Position numbers and translations under genes: made by a program. From Microbulbifer agarilyticus S89 (GTDB taxonomy: Bacteria > Pseudomonadota > Gammaproteobacteria > Pseudomonadales > Cellvibrionaceae), in assembly GCF_000220505.1 (NCBI RefSeq), contig NZ_AFPJ01000007.1:186001-250000 (forward strand): 64,000 nt of DNA. Direction: 5' to 3'. Positions within the stretch are counted from its first letter, which is position 1, and every line of letters begins with the position of its first letter. The notes under the pieces are model-generated. The model saw only the letters and a program-made list of their open reading frames with translations, was not told the origin of the DNA and searched no databases. Shown one piece after another: positions 17,838 through 27,618 of this stretch.

Positions 17838-17888
17838 GCCAGCGCTTATGGCCCGGTGATTACGCCGAGGCCTCAAACAGCAGGCATA

Positions 17889-17924
17889 AAAAAACGCGCT
17901 CACTTAACGGTCAGCGCGTTTTTT
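17889..17924. terminator. Bidirectional intrinsic terminator
   Basis: AAAAAACGCGCT pairs with AGCGCGTTTTTT over 12 bp with a 12-nt loop. It lies between the plus-strand small secreted protein and the minus-strand thioesterase gene, and would work for both. Confidence 0.85.
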
Positions 17925-17960
17925 GTGTCCGCAAACGGCGGTTTCACGTACTACAGCGTA

Positions 17961-18428
17961 CTAATAGAGGAATGTGGCTGTGCCCGTGGCAATCAGCTCT
18001 TCCTTCTCATTGCGCAATTCCATGCGCGTCACCACCAGTTTGTTGCCGACCCGCAAGACGGATCCCTCGCAGATGAACTCTTCGCCGCGACCGGGCTTCA
18101 AATAATCCACGCGCATATCCACGGTACCGAGCCGCATCAAGCGCTGGACCTTTTCATCCCAGTCGATCGCCCCACCCATACGCTGATACGCGGCCACCAT
18201 CGCGGTAAAGCCTCCCACGGTGTCCAGCGCCGTGGCGATCACACCACCGTGCAGAATATTCTGAAAGTGGTTACCGATCAGCTCGGGCTTGGTGACGAAT
18301 TTTCCGGAAAGGGTCTGCTCGGCAAAATTGAAATCATGCAGAGCAAGACCAATTTCACGCACAAAAGGCACCTGTTCAAAGATGCCCTCTACCAGACCTC
18401 GAAACTCCGCGGGGGATGGTTCCGTCAC
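17961..18428 (-). CDS. Hot-dog fold thioesterase
   Basis: 155 residues. The PaaI-type signature [17 protein letters not shown] (about 78-94) includes the HGG turn and the Asp of the acyl-CoA thioesterase active site. The strands [10 protein letters not shown] and KLVVTRMEL complete the hot-dog sheet. The acyl substrate is unknown. The start ATG overlaps the sthA stop in ATGA (18425-18428), so the two are translationally coupled. Confidence 0.85.
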   Translation of the reverse strand: MTEPSPAEFRGLVEGIFEQVPFVREIGLALHDFNFAEQTLSGKFVTKPELIGNHFQNILHGGVIATALDTVGGFTAMVAAYQRMGGAIDWDEKVQRLMRLGTVDMRVDYLKPGRGEEFICEGSVLRVGNKLVVTRMELRNEKEELIATGTATFLY

Positions 18429-19822
18429 AGACGCATTACTCGGTTGAGTCCATCTAGGGCGGCACTGCGATACGCCTCTGCCATGGTCGGATAGTTAAAC
18501 GTGGTATTCACGAAGAAATCGATGGTGTTGTTTGGCGCAGGCTGTTTCATGATCGCCTGACCAATGTGCACGATTTCTGCGGCCTCCGCACCAAAACAAT
18601 GGATGCCCAGGATTTCGTGCGTCTCGATATGGAACAGGATCTTCAGCATACCCACACGCTCACCCGAAATCTGTGCACGTGCCGTATGCTTGAACAGTGC
18701 GCGGCCTACTTCGTAAGGCACTTTGGCACTGGTCAGCTCGGACTCGGTCTTACCGACGGAAGAAATTTCTGGCAGCGTATAAATACCGGTCGGCGCATCT
18801 TCGATAACCCGGTGGCCGCGGCCCACAACTGCGGCTGCCACCGCCCTACCCTGATCGTAGGATGCGGACGCCAGGCTCGGCCAGCCGATTACATCACCAA
18901 CCGCAAAGATATTGTCCACTGCGGTGCAGTAATGCTCGTCCACGGCGAGCTGGCCGCGATGGTTCGCTTCCAGGCCGACGTTCTCCAGGCCAAGATCGGT
19001 GGTATTACCGGAACGGCCGTTACACCACAGCAACGCATCGGCAGAAATCTTCTTGCCCGATTGCATTTCCATCACGACACCACGGTTGCTACCGGTCACC
19101 TTGGCGTACTCTTCACGGTGACGCACGGTAACGCCCATGTCGCGCAGGTGGTAACTCAGTGCGTCAGAGATTTCGTCGTCGAGGAATTCCAGCAGGTGCT
19201 CACGGCTGTTGATCAGGTCAACTTTGACGCCCAACCCAGCAAAAATAGAGGCGTACTCACAACCAATTACGCCGGCACCATAGATGATGATTGCCTGCGG
19301 GGTGTGCTCCATATCCAGGATGGTATCGCTGTCATAAACCCGCGGGTGATCAAAGTCCACGTCGGCAGGGCGATACGGGCGCGAGCCGGTGGCAACCACA
19401 AACTTCTCGGAGGTGAGAATTTCCTTGGCGCCGTCGGCGAGTTGCACTTCTACCCGGTTCTCGTCCAGGAACTTGGCTTCGCCAGAAATCAGGTCCACAC
19501 GGTTGCGGGCGTAGAAACTGGTGTGCATCTCAACCTGGTAGTTGATGACTTTGTTTACCGTACGCATCACCTGCGGGAAGGTCAGCCGGCGCGGCTCACC
19601 CAGTGCACGGAAAACACTTTGCGTGTTGTAACGCATCAACTGTTTTACCGAGTGACGTAACGCCTTGGATGGAATCGTACCTTTGTGGGTACAGTTACCA
19701 CCGACGGCGGAGCGGCGCTCAATCACTGCAGCGCGCAGGCCTTTCTTTGCCGCGCTCATGGCCGCCGCTTCACCTGCGGGGCCAGAACCAATCACAACCA
19801 GATCGTACTTAGAATCTGCCAT
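18425..19822 (-). CDS. sthA: Soluble pyridine nucleotide transhydrogenase SthA
   Basis: 465 residues. The FAD-binding motif GSGPAGEAA is at 12-20. The disulfide region reads [16 protein letters not shown], keeping Cys44 but with Thr49 where lipoamide dehydrogenases have the second Cys, as expected for SthA. A second Rossmann motif [10 protein letters not shown] binds NAD(P). It balances NADPH and NADH in the cytoplasm. Confidence 0.94.
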   Translation of the reverse strand: MADSKYDLVVIGSGPAGEAAAMSAAKKGLRAAVIERRSAVGGNCTHKGTIPSKALRHSVKQLMRYNTQSVFRALGEPRRLTFPQVMRTVNKVINYQVEMHTSFYARNRVDLISGEAKFLDENRVEVQLADGAKEILTSEKFVVATGSRPYRPADVDFDHPRVYDSDTILDMEHTPQAIIIYGAGVIGCEYASIFAGLGVKVDLINSREHLLEFLDDEISDALSYHLRDMGVTVRHREEYAKVTGSNRGVVMEMQSGKKISADALLWCNGRSGNTTDLGLENVGLEANHRGQLAVDEHYCTAVDNIFAVGDVIGWPSLASASYDQGRAVAAAVVGRGHRVIEDAPTGIYTLPEISSVGKTESELTSAKVPYEVGRALFKHTARAQISGERVGMLKILFHIETHEILGIHCFGAEAAEIVHIGQAIMKQPAPNNTIDFFVNTTFNYPTMAEAYRSAALDGLNRVMRL

Positions 19823-19935
19823 TGAAATGCTTTCTTCGATTTTCTTAATTTCTATCTTACGCCGAGAGCAGCCAGCGTTCCGCTGCCACTCTCTGTTCGG
19901 TTGCGCGCTTCAACGATGGAAGCGCGCTGCACACC

Positions 19936-20196
19936 TTACTTGTCGGTGCGCTTGGCGGTAGCGTCGTAGGCAAGGTCGGCTGCTGCAGTCTGCTTCAGCG
20001 CAGCCTGACGCTGGCGCTCCTGCTCTTTTTCGCATTCATCGTCGTCGCCGCCGCAAACCTCACAGTCTTTTTTCATACCGATTTTGTTCAGGCCACCGCA
20101 GGTACCCTTCAGCGGCTTGTTTTGAACAATCGCGCCAATCGCCATGCCGGCAACCAGCAACAGCATGATGAAGAATGCCAAAATATAAATCGTCAC
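19936..20196 (-). CDS. nqrM: Na+-NQR maturation factor NqrM
   Basis: 86 residues with one N-terminal membrane segment (3-24) and four Cys in the order Cys33, Cys45, Cys48 and Cys55 (GTCGGL, DCEVCGG, ECE). This is the DUF539/NqrM pattern. NqrM is needed to deliver iron to the NqrD/NqrE site. It lies 2 bp after apbE and downstream of nqrF, the usual order. Confidence 0.93.
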   Translation of the reverse strand: MTIYILAFFIMLLLVAGMAIGAIVQNKPLKGTCGGLNKIGMKKDCEVCGGDDDECEKEQERQRQAALKQTAAADLAYDATAKRTDK

Positions 20197-20198
20197 GG

Positions 20199-21251
20199 TT
20201 ACCTCCCCTGACTCTCAAGATAAGGCTTAAACGCGCTGCTTGAACGCTCTTCAAACCCGGACTCTGTTTTCACCAACAGAAAAACTGCAAGCTGCAACTC
20301 TTCCGCTAATTTTAACGCGGCCTCTGCACCCATCACATTGAGCGCCGTGGCGTAGCCATCGGCCAGTGCACAGGATTCCGCGATTACCGTTACCGATGCC
20401 AATTGATGCTCGACCGGGCGGCCGGTGCGCGGATCCAGCGTATGTGCATAACGCTTGCCGTCTCGCTCGTAATAATTGCGGTAATCACCGGATGTCGCGA
20501 TACCTTTACCACTCACCTTAATGGGCTTCTGCACGACCTGACCAGCAGCTGGTCGTTCAATACCGATGCGCCAGGTAGCGCCTGCCGGATTGACCCCGGC
20601 GGTACGCAATTCACCGCCCACTTCGACCAGAAAATTGCCTATACCCTTTTGGACCAGTAGATCCGCCACACGATCCACACCGTGCCCTTTGGCGATGGCT
20701 GACAGGTCAATCTGCACCGGGCGGCTACGGGTCAGCACCTGACCGTCCAGTAACAGGGCATCGGAGCCTATTTTCTCACGCGCGGCGTCAATTTGCTCGT
20801 CAGACGGCACTACCTCAGGCTCCGGGCTCGGGCCGAACCCCCAAAGATTGACCAGTGGTCCAACGGTGACATCGAAAGCACCACCGCTGTTGCGATAGAT
20901 TTCCAGCGAATCGCGCATCACCAGTGCAAGGTTTTGCGACAGTTTTACGGGTTCTGCCACCGGGCCGGCGTTTACCCGCATCAACTCGGAATCGGGAATG
21001 TAGGTCGACATTTCCTGGTTCACCGCCGCGAGCTCTGCGTCTACGGCGGATTTCAATTCTGCCTGATCCAATCCTGCCGGCACATCCACCACAGTGATGT
21101 GGTAGAAGGTGCCCATGGTGGGGCCAGACAGCTTCCAGGTCGTTGGTTCCTCTTGCTCCTGTGCGCAGCCGACGAGCACAAGAAGCACAAACAAAAACAG
21201 GGCCGAAAACATCGGCCCTGTTTTTGTGGAGGTGCTGAGACTTCCAATCAT
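20199..21251 (-). CDS. apbE: FAD:protein FMN transferase ApbE
   Basis: 350 residues. A lipoprotein signal with lipobox LVGC (Cys29) anchors it at the periplasmic face. GPTMGTFYHITVV, the conserved DVTVGPLVNLWGFGP stretch, AIAKGHGVDRVA and SGDYRNYYERDGKRYAHTLDPRTGRPV are ApbE hallmarks. It attaches FMN covalently to Thr in NqrB and NqrC. The start at 21251 is 6 bp after the nqrF stop. Met14 (21212) is an alternative start and lies in the loop of a strong hairpin. Confidence 0.92.
   Translation of the reverse strand: MIGSLSTSTKTGPMFSALFLFVLLVLVGCAQEQEEPTTWKLSGPTMGTFYHITVVDVPAGLDQAELKSAVDAELAAVNQEMSTYIPDSELMRVNAGPVAEPVKLSQNLALVMRDSLEIYRNSGGAFDVTVGPLVNLWGFGPSPEPEVVPSDEQIDAAREKIGSDALLLDGQVLTRSRPVQIDLSAIAKGHGVDRVADLLVQKGIGNFLVEVGGELRTAGVNPAGATWRIGIERPAAGQVVQKPIKVSGKGIATSGDYRNYYERDGKRYAHTLDPRTGRPVEHQLASVTVIAESCALADGYATALNVMGAEAALKLAEELQLAVFLLVKTESGFEERSSSAFKPYLESQGR
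21192..21226. terminator. Perfect terminator-like hairpin inside the 5' end of apbE
   Basis: A 15-bp perfect stem (CAAAAACAGGGCCGA / TCGGCCCTGTTTTTG) with a 5-nt loop covers codons 9-20 of apbE, 32 bp after the nqrF stop. On the minus strand the descending arm ends CCCTGTTTTTG, so it has stem plus T-run character. It may end most nqr transcripts and let only a fraction read into apbE and nqrM. Confidence 0.7.
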
Positions 21252-21257
21252 GCTGGA

Positions 21258-22481
21258 TCAACCACCGAAGTCGTCGAGCAGGATGTTTTCATCCTCTACG
21301 CCCAGATCTTTCAGCATATTGATCACCGCCGCGTTCATCATGGGCGGCCCACACATGTAGTACTCACAGTCTTCCGGAGCCGGATGGTCCTTCAGGTAGT
21401 TTTCGTACACCACGTTGTGGATGAAGCCTGTATAGCCTTCCCAGTTGTCTTCCGGCTGCGGATCAGACAGGGCGATGTGCCACTGGAAGTTATCGAACTC
21501 TTCCTGCAGGCCGTTGTAGTCGTCCTCGTAGAACATCTCGCGCAGAGAACGCGCACCGTACCAGAAGCTGATCTTGCGGGTAGAGTGCAGACGCTTCAGC
21601 TGGTCGAAGATGTGGGAACGCATCGGCGCCATACCGGCACCACCACCAATAAAGACCATTTCGTTGTCGGTATCTCTGGCGAAGAACTCACCGAAAGGAC
21701 CGTAAACGCGCATGGTGTCACCCGGCTTCAGGTTGAAGACGTAGGAAGACATCTGGCCCGGTGGAATACCTTCGGTACGCGGCGGCGGAGTAGCGATACG
21801 GATGTTGAACTTAACAACGCCCTTCTCTTCCGGGTAGTTCGCCATGGAGTAGGCGCGAACCACAGGCTCGGTAACCTTGGACTCCAGCTTGAAGAAGCCA
21901 AAGTGCTCCCAGTCACCGCGGTACTCTTCTTCGATGTCGAAATCGGAGAATTTCACGTGATGCGCTGGCGCTTCCAGCTGTACGTAACCACCGGCACGGA
22001 AGTCAACGTTTTCGCCTTCTGGCAGCTTCAGGGTCAGTTCTTTAATGAAAGTTGCCACGTTCGGGTTGGATTCCACAGTGCATTCCCACTGCTTCACACC
22101 AAACACCTCTTCAGGCACTTCAATTTCCATGTCCTGCTTAACGGCAACCTGACAGGAAAGGCGCTTGCCTTCTTTCGCTTCACGCGGGGTGAAGTGGGCC
22201 GCTTCGGTTGGCAGCATGTCACCGCCACCCTCTTTCACCACGCAGGTACACTGCGCGCAGGAACCACCACCACCACAGGCGGAAGCCAAGAACAGGTTGT
22301 TTGCCGCCAGGGTTTGCAGAAGCTTGCCACCGGCAGGCACGGTGAGGGTCTTCTCACCGTTTACCAGGATGTTTACGTCACCGGTGTTTACCAGGCGAGA
22401 ACGGGCCGCGAGGATAACCGCCACCAGTGCCAGCACGATGACGGTAAACATCGCAACGCCGAGAATAATTTCCAGATTCAT
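21258..22481 (-). CDS. nqrF: Na+-NQR subunit F, NADH dehydrogenase component
   Basis: 407 residues. One N-terminal membrane segment (4-26) is followed by a 2Fe-2S ferredoxin domain with Cys69, Cys75, Cys78 and Cys110 ([15 protein letters not shown] and LSCQ). A ferredoxin-reductase module follows, with RAYSMANYP for FAD and the NADH-binding [14 protein letters not shown]. It is the electron entry point of the complex. Last structural gene of nqrABCDEF. Confidence 0.96.
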   Translation of the reverse strand: MNLEIILGVAMFTVIVLALVAVILAARSRLVNTGDVNILVNGEKTLTVPAGGKLLQTLAANNLFLASACGGGGSCAQCTCVVKEGGGDMLPTEAAHFTPREAKEGKRLSCQVAVKQDMEIEVPEEVFGVKQWECTVESNPNVATFIKELTLKLPEGENVDFRAGGYVQLEAPAHHVKFSDFDIEEEYRGDWEHFGFFKLESKVTEPVVRAYSMANYPEEKGVVKFNIRIATPPPRTEGIPPGQMSSYVFNLKPGDTMRVYGPFGEFFARDTDNEMVFIGGGAGMAPMRSHIFDQLKRLHSTRKISFWYGARSLREMFYEDDYNGLQEEFDNFQWHIALSDPQPEDNWEGYTGFIHNVVYENYLKDHPAPEDCEYYMCGPPMMNAAVINMLKDLGVEDENILLDDFGG

Positions 22482-22499
22482 CGTATTGCGCTCCCCCGA

Positions 22500-23108
22500 T
22501 TAGATATCGATACCGCCGAAGGACATGAAGCCAAGAGACATCAGACCAACGGTGATAAAGGTGATACCCAGGCCTTTCAGGCCATTGGGAACATCACTGT
22601 ACTTAAGTTTTTCGCGAATACCGGCCAGTGCGGTGATCGCCAGTGCCCAGCCAATACCAGCACCAAGGCCGTAAGCAACACTCTCACCGAAGTTGTATTC
22701 GCGCTCTACCATGAACAGAGACGCACCCAGGATGGCACAGTTCACGGTGATCAGAGGCAGGAATACACCCAGGGCGTTGTAAAGCGCCGGTACATACTTA
22801 TCCAGGAACATTTCCAGGATCTGTACCAATGCCGCAATTACGCCAATGTAGGAGAGCAGGCCCAGGAAGCTGAGGTCTACATCGGGGTAGCCAGCCCAAG
22901 CGAGCGCACCGTCCTTCAGCAGGTAGGTGTAGATCAGGTTGTTGACCGGTACGGTGATGGTGAGTACCACGATAACCGCGATACCCAGGCCAAGCGCCGC
23001 ATCTACCTTCTTGGAAACCGCGAGGAAGGTACACATCCCGAGGAAGAAGGCCAACGCCATGTTTTCAACAAAGATGGCGCGGATAATCAGAGAAATATAA
23101 TGTTCCAT
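22500..23108 (-). CDS. nqrE: Na+-NQR subunit E
   Basis: 202 residues, six predicted membrane segments. [13 protein letters not shown] carries the conserved Cys that, with the equivalent Cys of NqrD, binds the intramembrane iron cofactor. It pairs with NqrD as an inverted-topology homologue. Three bases separate it from nqrD. Confidence 0.95.
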   Translation of the reverse strand: MEHYISLIIRAIFVENMALAFFLGMCTFLAVSKKVDAALGLGIAVIVVLTITVPVNNLIYTYLLKDGALAWAGYPDVDLSFLGLLSYIGVIAALVQILEMFLDKYVPALYNALGVFLPLITVNCAILGASLFMVEREYNFGESVAYGLGAGIGWALAITALAGIREKLKYSDVPNGLKGLGITFITVGLMSLGFMSFGGIDI

Positions 23109-23111
23109 CGA

Positions 23112-23780
23112 TCAGGCCTCCTGCTGCGCCGGTAATACTTTGGAGTTCGGCGCAATCTTGAACTCGTCCTCTTCCACCTGCGCAGGCTTCCAGGTACGGA
23201 TCGCCCAGATGAACAGGCCGATCAGGAAGAATGCACTCGGCGGCAACAGCAGCATGCCATTCGGCACATACCAGCCACCATTGTTGATGGTCTCGAGGAT
23301 CGGGTAACCGAACAGGGTGCCAGCACCGAACAGCTCACGTACAACGGCCAGCGCGATCAGGATTACGCTGTAGCCCAGGCCATTGCCCAGACCGTCGAAG
23401 AAGCTTTCTTTGGGACCATGCTTCATGGCGAACGCTTCCGCGCGGCCCATCACGATACAGTTGGTGATAATCAGACCAACGAATACCGACAGCTGCTTGG
23501 AGATGTCGTACGCCAGCGCCTTGATCACCTGGTCAACCAGAATTACCAGAGAAGCAATCACGGTCATCTGCACGATGATACGAATGCTGTTTGGAATCTG
23601 GGTGCGGATCAGGGATACCAGCACGTTGGAGCAGCACACAACAACGGTCAGTGCCACACACATTACCAGCGTCACTTTCAGGGAGCTGGTTACCGCCAGT
23701 GCGGAGCAGATACCCAGGATCTGCAGCGCGATGGGGTTATTGGTAAAGATTGGCTCAAGCAGAGTATCTTTAAGTTTCAT
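23112..23780 (-). CDS. nqrD: Na+-NQR subunit D
   Basis: 222 residues, six predicted membrane segments. [14 protein letters not shown] has the conserved Cys of the cofactor site, and [13 protein letters not shown] is the family signature. It lies 4 bp after nqrC. Confidence 0.95.
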   Translation of the reverse strand: MKLKDTLLEPIFTNNPIALQILGICSALAVTSSLKVTLVMCVALTVVVCCSNVLVSLIRTQIPNSIRIIVQMTVIASLVILVDQVIKALAYDISKQLSVFVGLIITNCIVMGRAEAFAMKHGPKESFFDGLGNGLGYSVILIALAVVRELFGAGTLFGYPILETINNGGWYVPNGMLLLPPSAFFLIGLFIWAIRTWKPAQVEEDEFKIAPNSKVLPAQQEA

Positions 23781-23784
23781 CTTA

Positions 23785-24567
23785 TTACGCCTCCCCTGCT
23801 TTCAGGTTTTTCAGGAAGGGACCGTAACCTTCACCACCGAGCCAGAACTCGATCAGGTTATCGACACCCTTACTGGTCAGGGTTGCACCGGACAGGCCAT
23901 CGACCTTGTACTCGGCGTTCGGAGTGTTCTTGTCAACACTGCCCTTGATCACGCTCAAGGCAACTTCACCATCTGGGGCGTAAGCTTGCTTACCTTCCCA
24001 AATCGCTTTCCAGTTGGGGTTGTCCACTTCACCACCCAGCCCCGGAGTTTCCTTATGCTCGTAAAAGCCAAGGCCGGCAACGGTGTTCAGGTCGTTCTGC
24101 AGCGCGAGGAAGCCGTACAGCTGGCCCCACAGACCGTAACCACGCACAGGAAGAATGATCTTCTGCAGCTCGCCATTGTCTTCGACCAGGTACACCTCTT
24201 TGATGTGCTCACGGCGAATGATCTTGGCGATATCCTGCTCTGGAGTCAGCTTGTCGCTGGCAGACGGAATTTTCGCTGCCGCACGACCACTGCCACCCGC
24301 AGGGGCTTCGTCGGTGAATTTACCAGTGCGCAGATCCACGTACTTGATGGTGACGTTATCAAACGCAGCCTCGACCGCAGCCTTACCGGCTTTGTTCGGA
24401 TCGATCAGGTCACCCGCCAACAGTACGTTGCGCTTCAGGTCCAATGCAGCATTTGCCTGCTGCATCGGCTTCAGCATCACCGCAGCGGTGGAGACGATGA
24501 CGGAACAGACAATACATAGCACCAGCGCTACGATCATCGTTCCCTTGACGGAATCTTTATTAGCCAC
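23785..24567 (-). CDS. nqrC: Na+-NQR subunit C, covalent flavoprotein
   Basis: 260 residues from GTG at 24567, preceded by CGGAGG and overlapping the nqrB stop by 8 bp. A longer frame from 24612 would add 15 residues encoded inside nqrB and is rejected because the family begins ANKDS. One N-terminal membrane segment (about 10-32) is followed by an FMN domain with [10 protein letters not shown]. Thr229 of the DxxSGAT motif is the expected phosphoester FMN site loaded by ApbE. Confidence 0.95.
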   Translation of the reverse strand: MANKDSVKGTMIVALVLCIVCSVIVSTAAVMLKPMQQANAALDLKRNVLLAGDLIDPNKAGKAAVEAAFDNVTIKYVDLRTGKFTDEAPAGGSGRAAAKIPSASDKLTPEQDIAKIIRREHIKEVYLVEDNGELQKIILPVRGYGLWGQLYGFLALQNDLNTVAGLGFYEHKETPGLGGEVDNPNWKAIWEGKQAYAPDGEVALSVIKGSVDKNTPNAEYKVDGLSGATLTSKGVDNLIEFWLGGEGYGPFLKNLKAGEA

Positions 24568-25771
24568 GTGCCAACCTCCGTTTGATATTGGACTGCACCA
24601 CAAAGTGGTCAAACAGCGGCGCGAACAGGTTGGAGAACAGGATCGCCAACATGATGCCTTCCGGGAAGGCGGGGTTCACGACACGAATCAGGACGGTCAT
24701 AACACCGATCAGGATGCCGTAGTACCAACGACTCTGGTTGGTCATTGCGGCAGACACCGGATCAGTGGTCATGAAGATCAGACCAAACGCGAAACCGCCC
24801 ACAACCAGGTGCCAGTACCAGGGCACACTGAAGAACGGGTTGGTTTCGGAGCCAATGAGATTGAACAACGTGGCCGTCGCCATCATGCCCAGCAAGGTGC
24901 CGGCAACGATACGCCAGCTGGCAATGCGCATGCTCATCAGGATGATGCCGGCAATCAGGATCACAAAGGTGGAGGTCTCACCGATGGAGCCGTGCATGTT
25001 ACCGAAGAACGCATCCCACCAGGTCAGCGGACCGGCAGCAGCATTTACCACACCACTCTGTACGCCTTCGCTGGCCAGCACAGACAACGCGGTCGCGCCG
25101 GTGTAGCCATCCACCGCGGTCCATACCATGTCGCCAGACATGGACGCCGGGTAGGCAAAGTACAGGAAGGCACGGCCGGTCAGTGCCGGGTTAAGGAAGT
25201 TTTTACCGGTACCACCGAAAACTTCTTTACCGATCACCACACCGAAGCTGATACCCATCGCAACCAGCCACAGCGGCAGGTCGGGCGGACAGCTCAATGC
25301 GAACAGGATAGAAGTCACGAAGAAACCTTCGTTTACTTCGTGGCCACGCACTGCGGCAAACAGGACTTCCCAGATACCGCCGACGATGAACGTCACGATA
25401 TAAATCGGCAGGAAGTACATGGCACCGTAGACAATGTTGTCCCAGATGCTTGCAGCGTTGTAGCTGGTCAGTGCGCCAATAATGGCGTGGCGCCAGCCTT
25501 CGAACTCAGTAGCACCGGTGTTGGCGATGATGGTATTGGCCTGGTAGCCGATATTCCACATACCAAAGAAGGCCGCCAGCATGGCGCAGGCCCACACGGT
25601 GATCATGATGCGCTTCAGGTCAATACCGTCGCGCACGTGCGCGGTGGTCTTGGTGCGATCGTTGGGCTGGAACAGGCCAGTATCAATCGCTTCGTACAGC
25701 GCGTAGTACTTTTCGTATTTGCCGCCCTTGTGGAACTGCGGCTCGATGGAATCGAGGAATTTGCGCAACAT
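24560..25771 (-). CDS. nqrB: Na+-NQR subunit B, covalent flavoprotein
   Basis: 403 residues with about ten membrane segments. [10 protein letters not shown] (221-230) is the ApbE flavinylation motif, with Thr227 as the FMN site. NqrB also holds riboflavin and is thought to form the Na+ path. It starts 2 bp after nqrA. Confidence 0.95.
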   Translation of the reverse strand: MLRKFLDSIEPQFHKGGKYEKYYALYEAIDTGLFQPNDRTKTTAHVRDGIDLKRIMITVWACAMLAAFFGMWNIGYQANTIIANTGATEFEGWRHAIIGALTSYNAASIWDNIVYGAMYFLPIYIVTFIVGGIWEVLFAAVRGHEVNEGFFVTSILFALSCPPDLPLWLVAMGISFGVVIGKEVFGGTGKNFLNPALTGRAFLYFAYPASMSGDMVWTAVDGYTGATALSVLASEGVQSGVVNAAAGPLTWWDAFFGNMHGSIGETSTFVILIAGIILMSMRIASWRIVAGTLLGMMATATLFNLIGSETNPFFSVPWYWHLVVGGFAFGLIFMTTDPVSAAMTNQSRWYYGILIGVMTVLIRVVNPAFPEGIMLAILFSNLFAPLFDHFVVQSNIKRRLARG

Positions 25772-25773
25772 CC

Positions 25774-27114
25774 TTACCCCTCCTTCTCAATACGGGTCAG
25801 GTTATCCCGCAAAATGGGACCGTACTCATACTTGCCCGGACAAATAAAGGTACACAGAGCCAGGTCTTCTTCGTCCAGCTCCAGCGCACCCAGTTGTTGG
25901 GCAGTCGCGGTATCACCCACGATCAGTGCACGCAGCAGCTGAGTCGGCAGCACGTCCAGCGGCATAACACGCTCGTAGGCACCGATCGGCACCATCGCAC
26001 GCTCAGAGCCGTTGGCACTGGTGGTGAAGTTGAACAGCTTGCGCTTCATAAAGTGGCTGAGGTAAATCGGCAGCGCAGAGAAGCGGTTCGCACCCGGGGT
26101 GAAGTAGTGCAGCATCGGGCGCTCGCGGCCCTCTTCCAGCACAGTCACCTGATTGTGGTAGCGACCGAGGTAACCCAGCGGGCCGCTCGCGGTACGACCG
26201 CCGAACACGGAGCCGGAGACTACACGGTTATCGGAGCCTTCGATCTCGCCAGCGGTCAGCGCTGTCAGATCTGCACCCAGGCGGGTGCGCAGCAGGCGCG
26301 GCTTGGTGACGCGCGGGCCACCCAAAGCAACGACGCGATCGGTGAACAACTTGCCGGTTTCGAACAGCTTGCCCACGGCAATCACGTCCTGGTAGCCAAT
26401 GGTCCATACCTGGCGGCCGGCGCTCACCGGATGCAGGTAATGGATGTGGGTACCAGCCAAACCGGCAGGGTGCGGTCCAGCAAAGGCTTCGCGCTGTACG
26501 CTCGCAACGCTCGGCACCGGGATATCGGCGTCCGGGGCGGTGCAGACGAAGGTTTTCTCAGCCAGCTTGGACAGGATTTCAACACCCTGTGCAAAGGCTT
26601 CACGCTGCTCGGCAATCACTACAACCGGATCGGCTGCCAGCGGATTGGTATCCATAGCATTGATGAAGATGGCCGAAGGCTGGGCATCCAGAGCCGGAAC
26701 CTTGCTGAACGGGCGCGTGCGCAGTGCAGTCCACATACCGGACTCCACCAGGTTCTCACGTACCTGCTCTGCGGTCAGGCCGGCCAGCTGGTCAGCGCTG
26801 TAGCTGGCAAACTGCTCGGCTTCATCGCCTTCCACTTCAATCACTACGGATTGCAGTACACGACGCACGCCACGGTTAACCGCTACTACGCGGCCCGCAG
26901 CCGGAGCGGTATAGCGTACACCGTCCGTCTTCTTGTCAGTGAACAGCAATTGTCCGAGTTTGACGCTATCCCCTTCCGCAACTGCCATGGTGGGCTTCAT
27001 CCCGTTGTAATCGGGACCAACCACCGCAACAGTCTTGGCTGCAGGGCCATCGTGGATGACCTGCTCGGGCGCGCCGGATATGGGTAAATCCAATCCCCGA
27101 CGGATCTTTCTCAT
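25774..27114 (-). CDS. nqrA: Na+-NQR subunit A
   Basis: 446 residues, no membrane segments. It starts [18 protein letters not shown], with the barrel-sandwich hybrid region [23 protein letters not shown], as in all NqrA proteins. Peripheral subunit at the cytoplasmic side, implicated in quinone binding. First gene of the operon; the 500-bp upstream gap should hold the promoter. Confidence 0.95.
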   Translation of the reverse strand: MRKIRRGLDLPISGAPEQVIHDGPAAKTVAVVGPDYNGMKPTMAVAEGDSVKLGQLLFTDKKTDGVRYTAPAAGRVVAVNRGVRRVLQSVVIEVEGDEAEQFASYSADQLAGLTAEQVRENLVESGMWTALRTRPFSKVPALDAQPSAIFINAMDTNPLAADPVVVIAEQREAFAQGVEILSKLAEKTFVCTAPDADIPVPSVASVQREAFAGPHPAGLAGTHIHYLHPVSAGRQVWTIGYQDVIAVGKLFETGKLFTDRVVALGGPRVTKPRLLRTRLGADLTALTAGEIEGSDNRVVSGSVFGGRTASGPLGYLGRYHNQVTVLEEGRERPMLHYFTPGANRFSALPIYLSHFMKRKLFNFTTSANGSERAMVPIGAYERVMPLDVLPTQLLRALIVGDTATAQQLGALELDEEDLALCTFICPGKYEYGPILRDNLTRIEKEG

Positions 27115-27523
27115 ACGCCTGTGCCTAAGTTCTAAGTTGGTAGATTTAGTAAGTTGTAAAAATTTCTGGACCTTTTGGGCCCGGATAAGAAGAAACCTTT
27201 GCGCGGGGGCTTAGGCCAATTTGAGCCTGACACAAGCCTTGAGGTGAACTCTGTACAGAGTAGCCACTAATCAGCAGCTTCAAGCCCGACGGACATCGCC
27301 GGTCGGCACCCCAGGTGATATGAAGATATGACTCAGAGTCCGGGAGCAACGCACTGCAATTGCCTTCACAAGGCGCAGTCTTTGCGTCAATTTCCCGGCA
27401 CACGGCAGCCCCGCAAAATCGCGCGCATTATAAGGATCGTACAGTGGGTTTACCAGAGCAGATGGGGTCAAATAGGCCCCAGATGAGGAAATTTTTGCTG
27501 AAAAAACAAAGACTTTAGTTGGA
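27115..27523. other. Long non-coding gap upstream of nqrA
   Basis: No gene is supported here. The stretch is the likely promoter and leader region of the nqr operon. It contains the 14-bp perfect palindrome ACTCTGTACAGAGT at 27248-27261 and a GGGGTC...GGCCCC short hairpin at about 27465-27481. I could not place a convincing -35/-10 pair. Confidence 0.5.
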
Positions 27524-27524
27524 G

Positions 27525-27558
27525 GCGCCACCGCCGGCCATTGCAGCCGGGGTGGCGC
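27525..27558 (-). terminator. Strong hairpin downstream of gap
   Basis: GCGCCACC-G-CCGGC pairs with GCCGG-GGTGGCGC, 13 bp with one bulge and a 7-nt loop, 61 bp after the gap stop codon. On the minus strand the nearest T-run is about 20 nt beyond the stem, so it may stall or protect transcripts rather than terminate them classically. Confidence 0.4.
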
Positions 27559-27618
27559 GGGATCAAACTGGTCAACCTGTGATCGGACAGATCAATCCCG
27601 ATGACTCATGCGTCGAGC

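Noticed and set aside
20793-23135. 780-codon plus-strand frame opposite apbE/nqrF/nqrE
   Set aside because: It spans three confirmed minus-strand genes in antisense; His/Gln-rich shadow translation.
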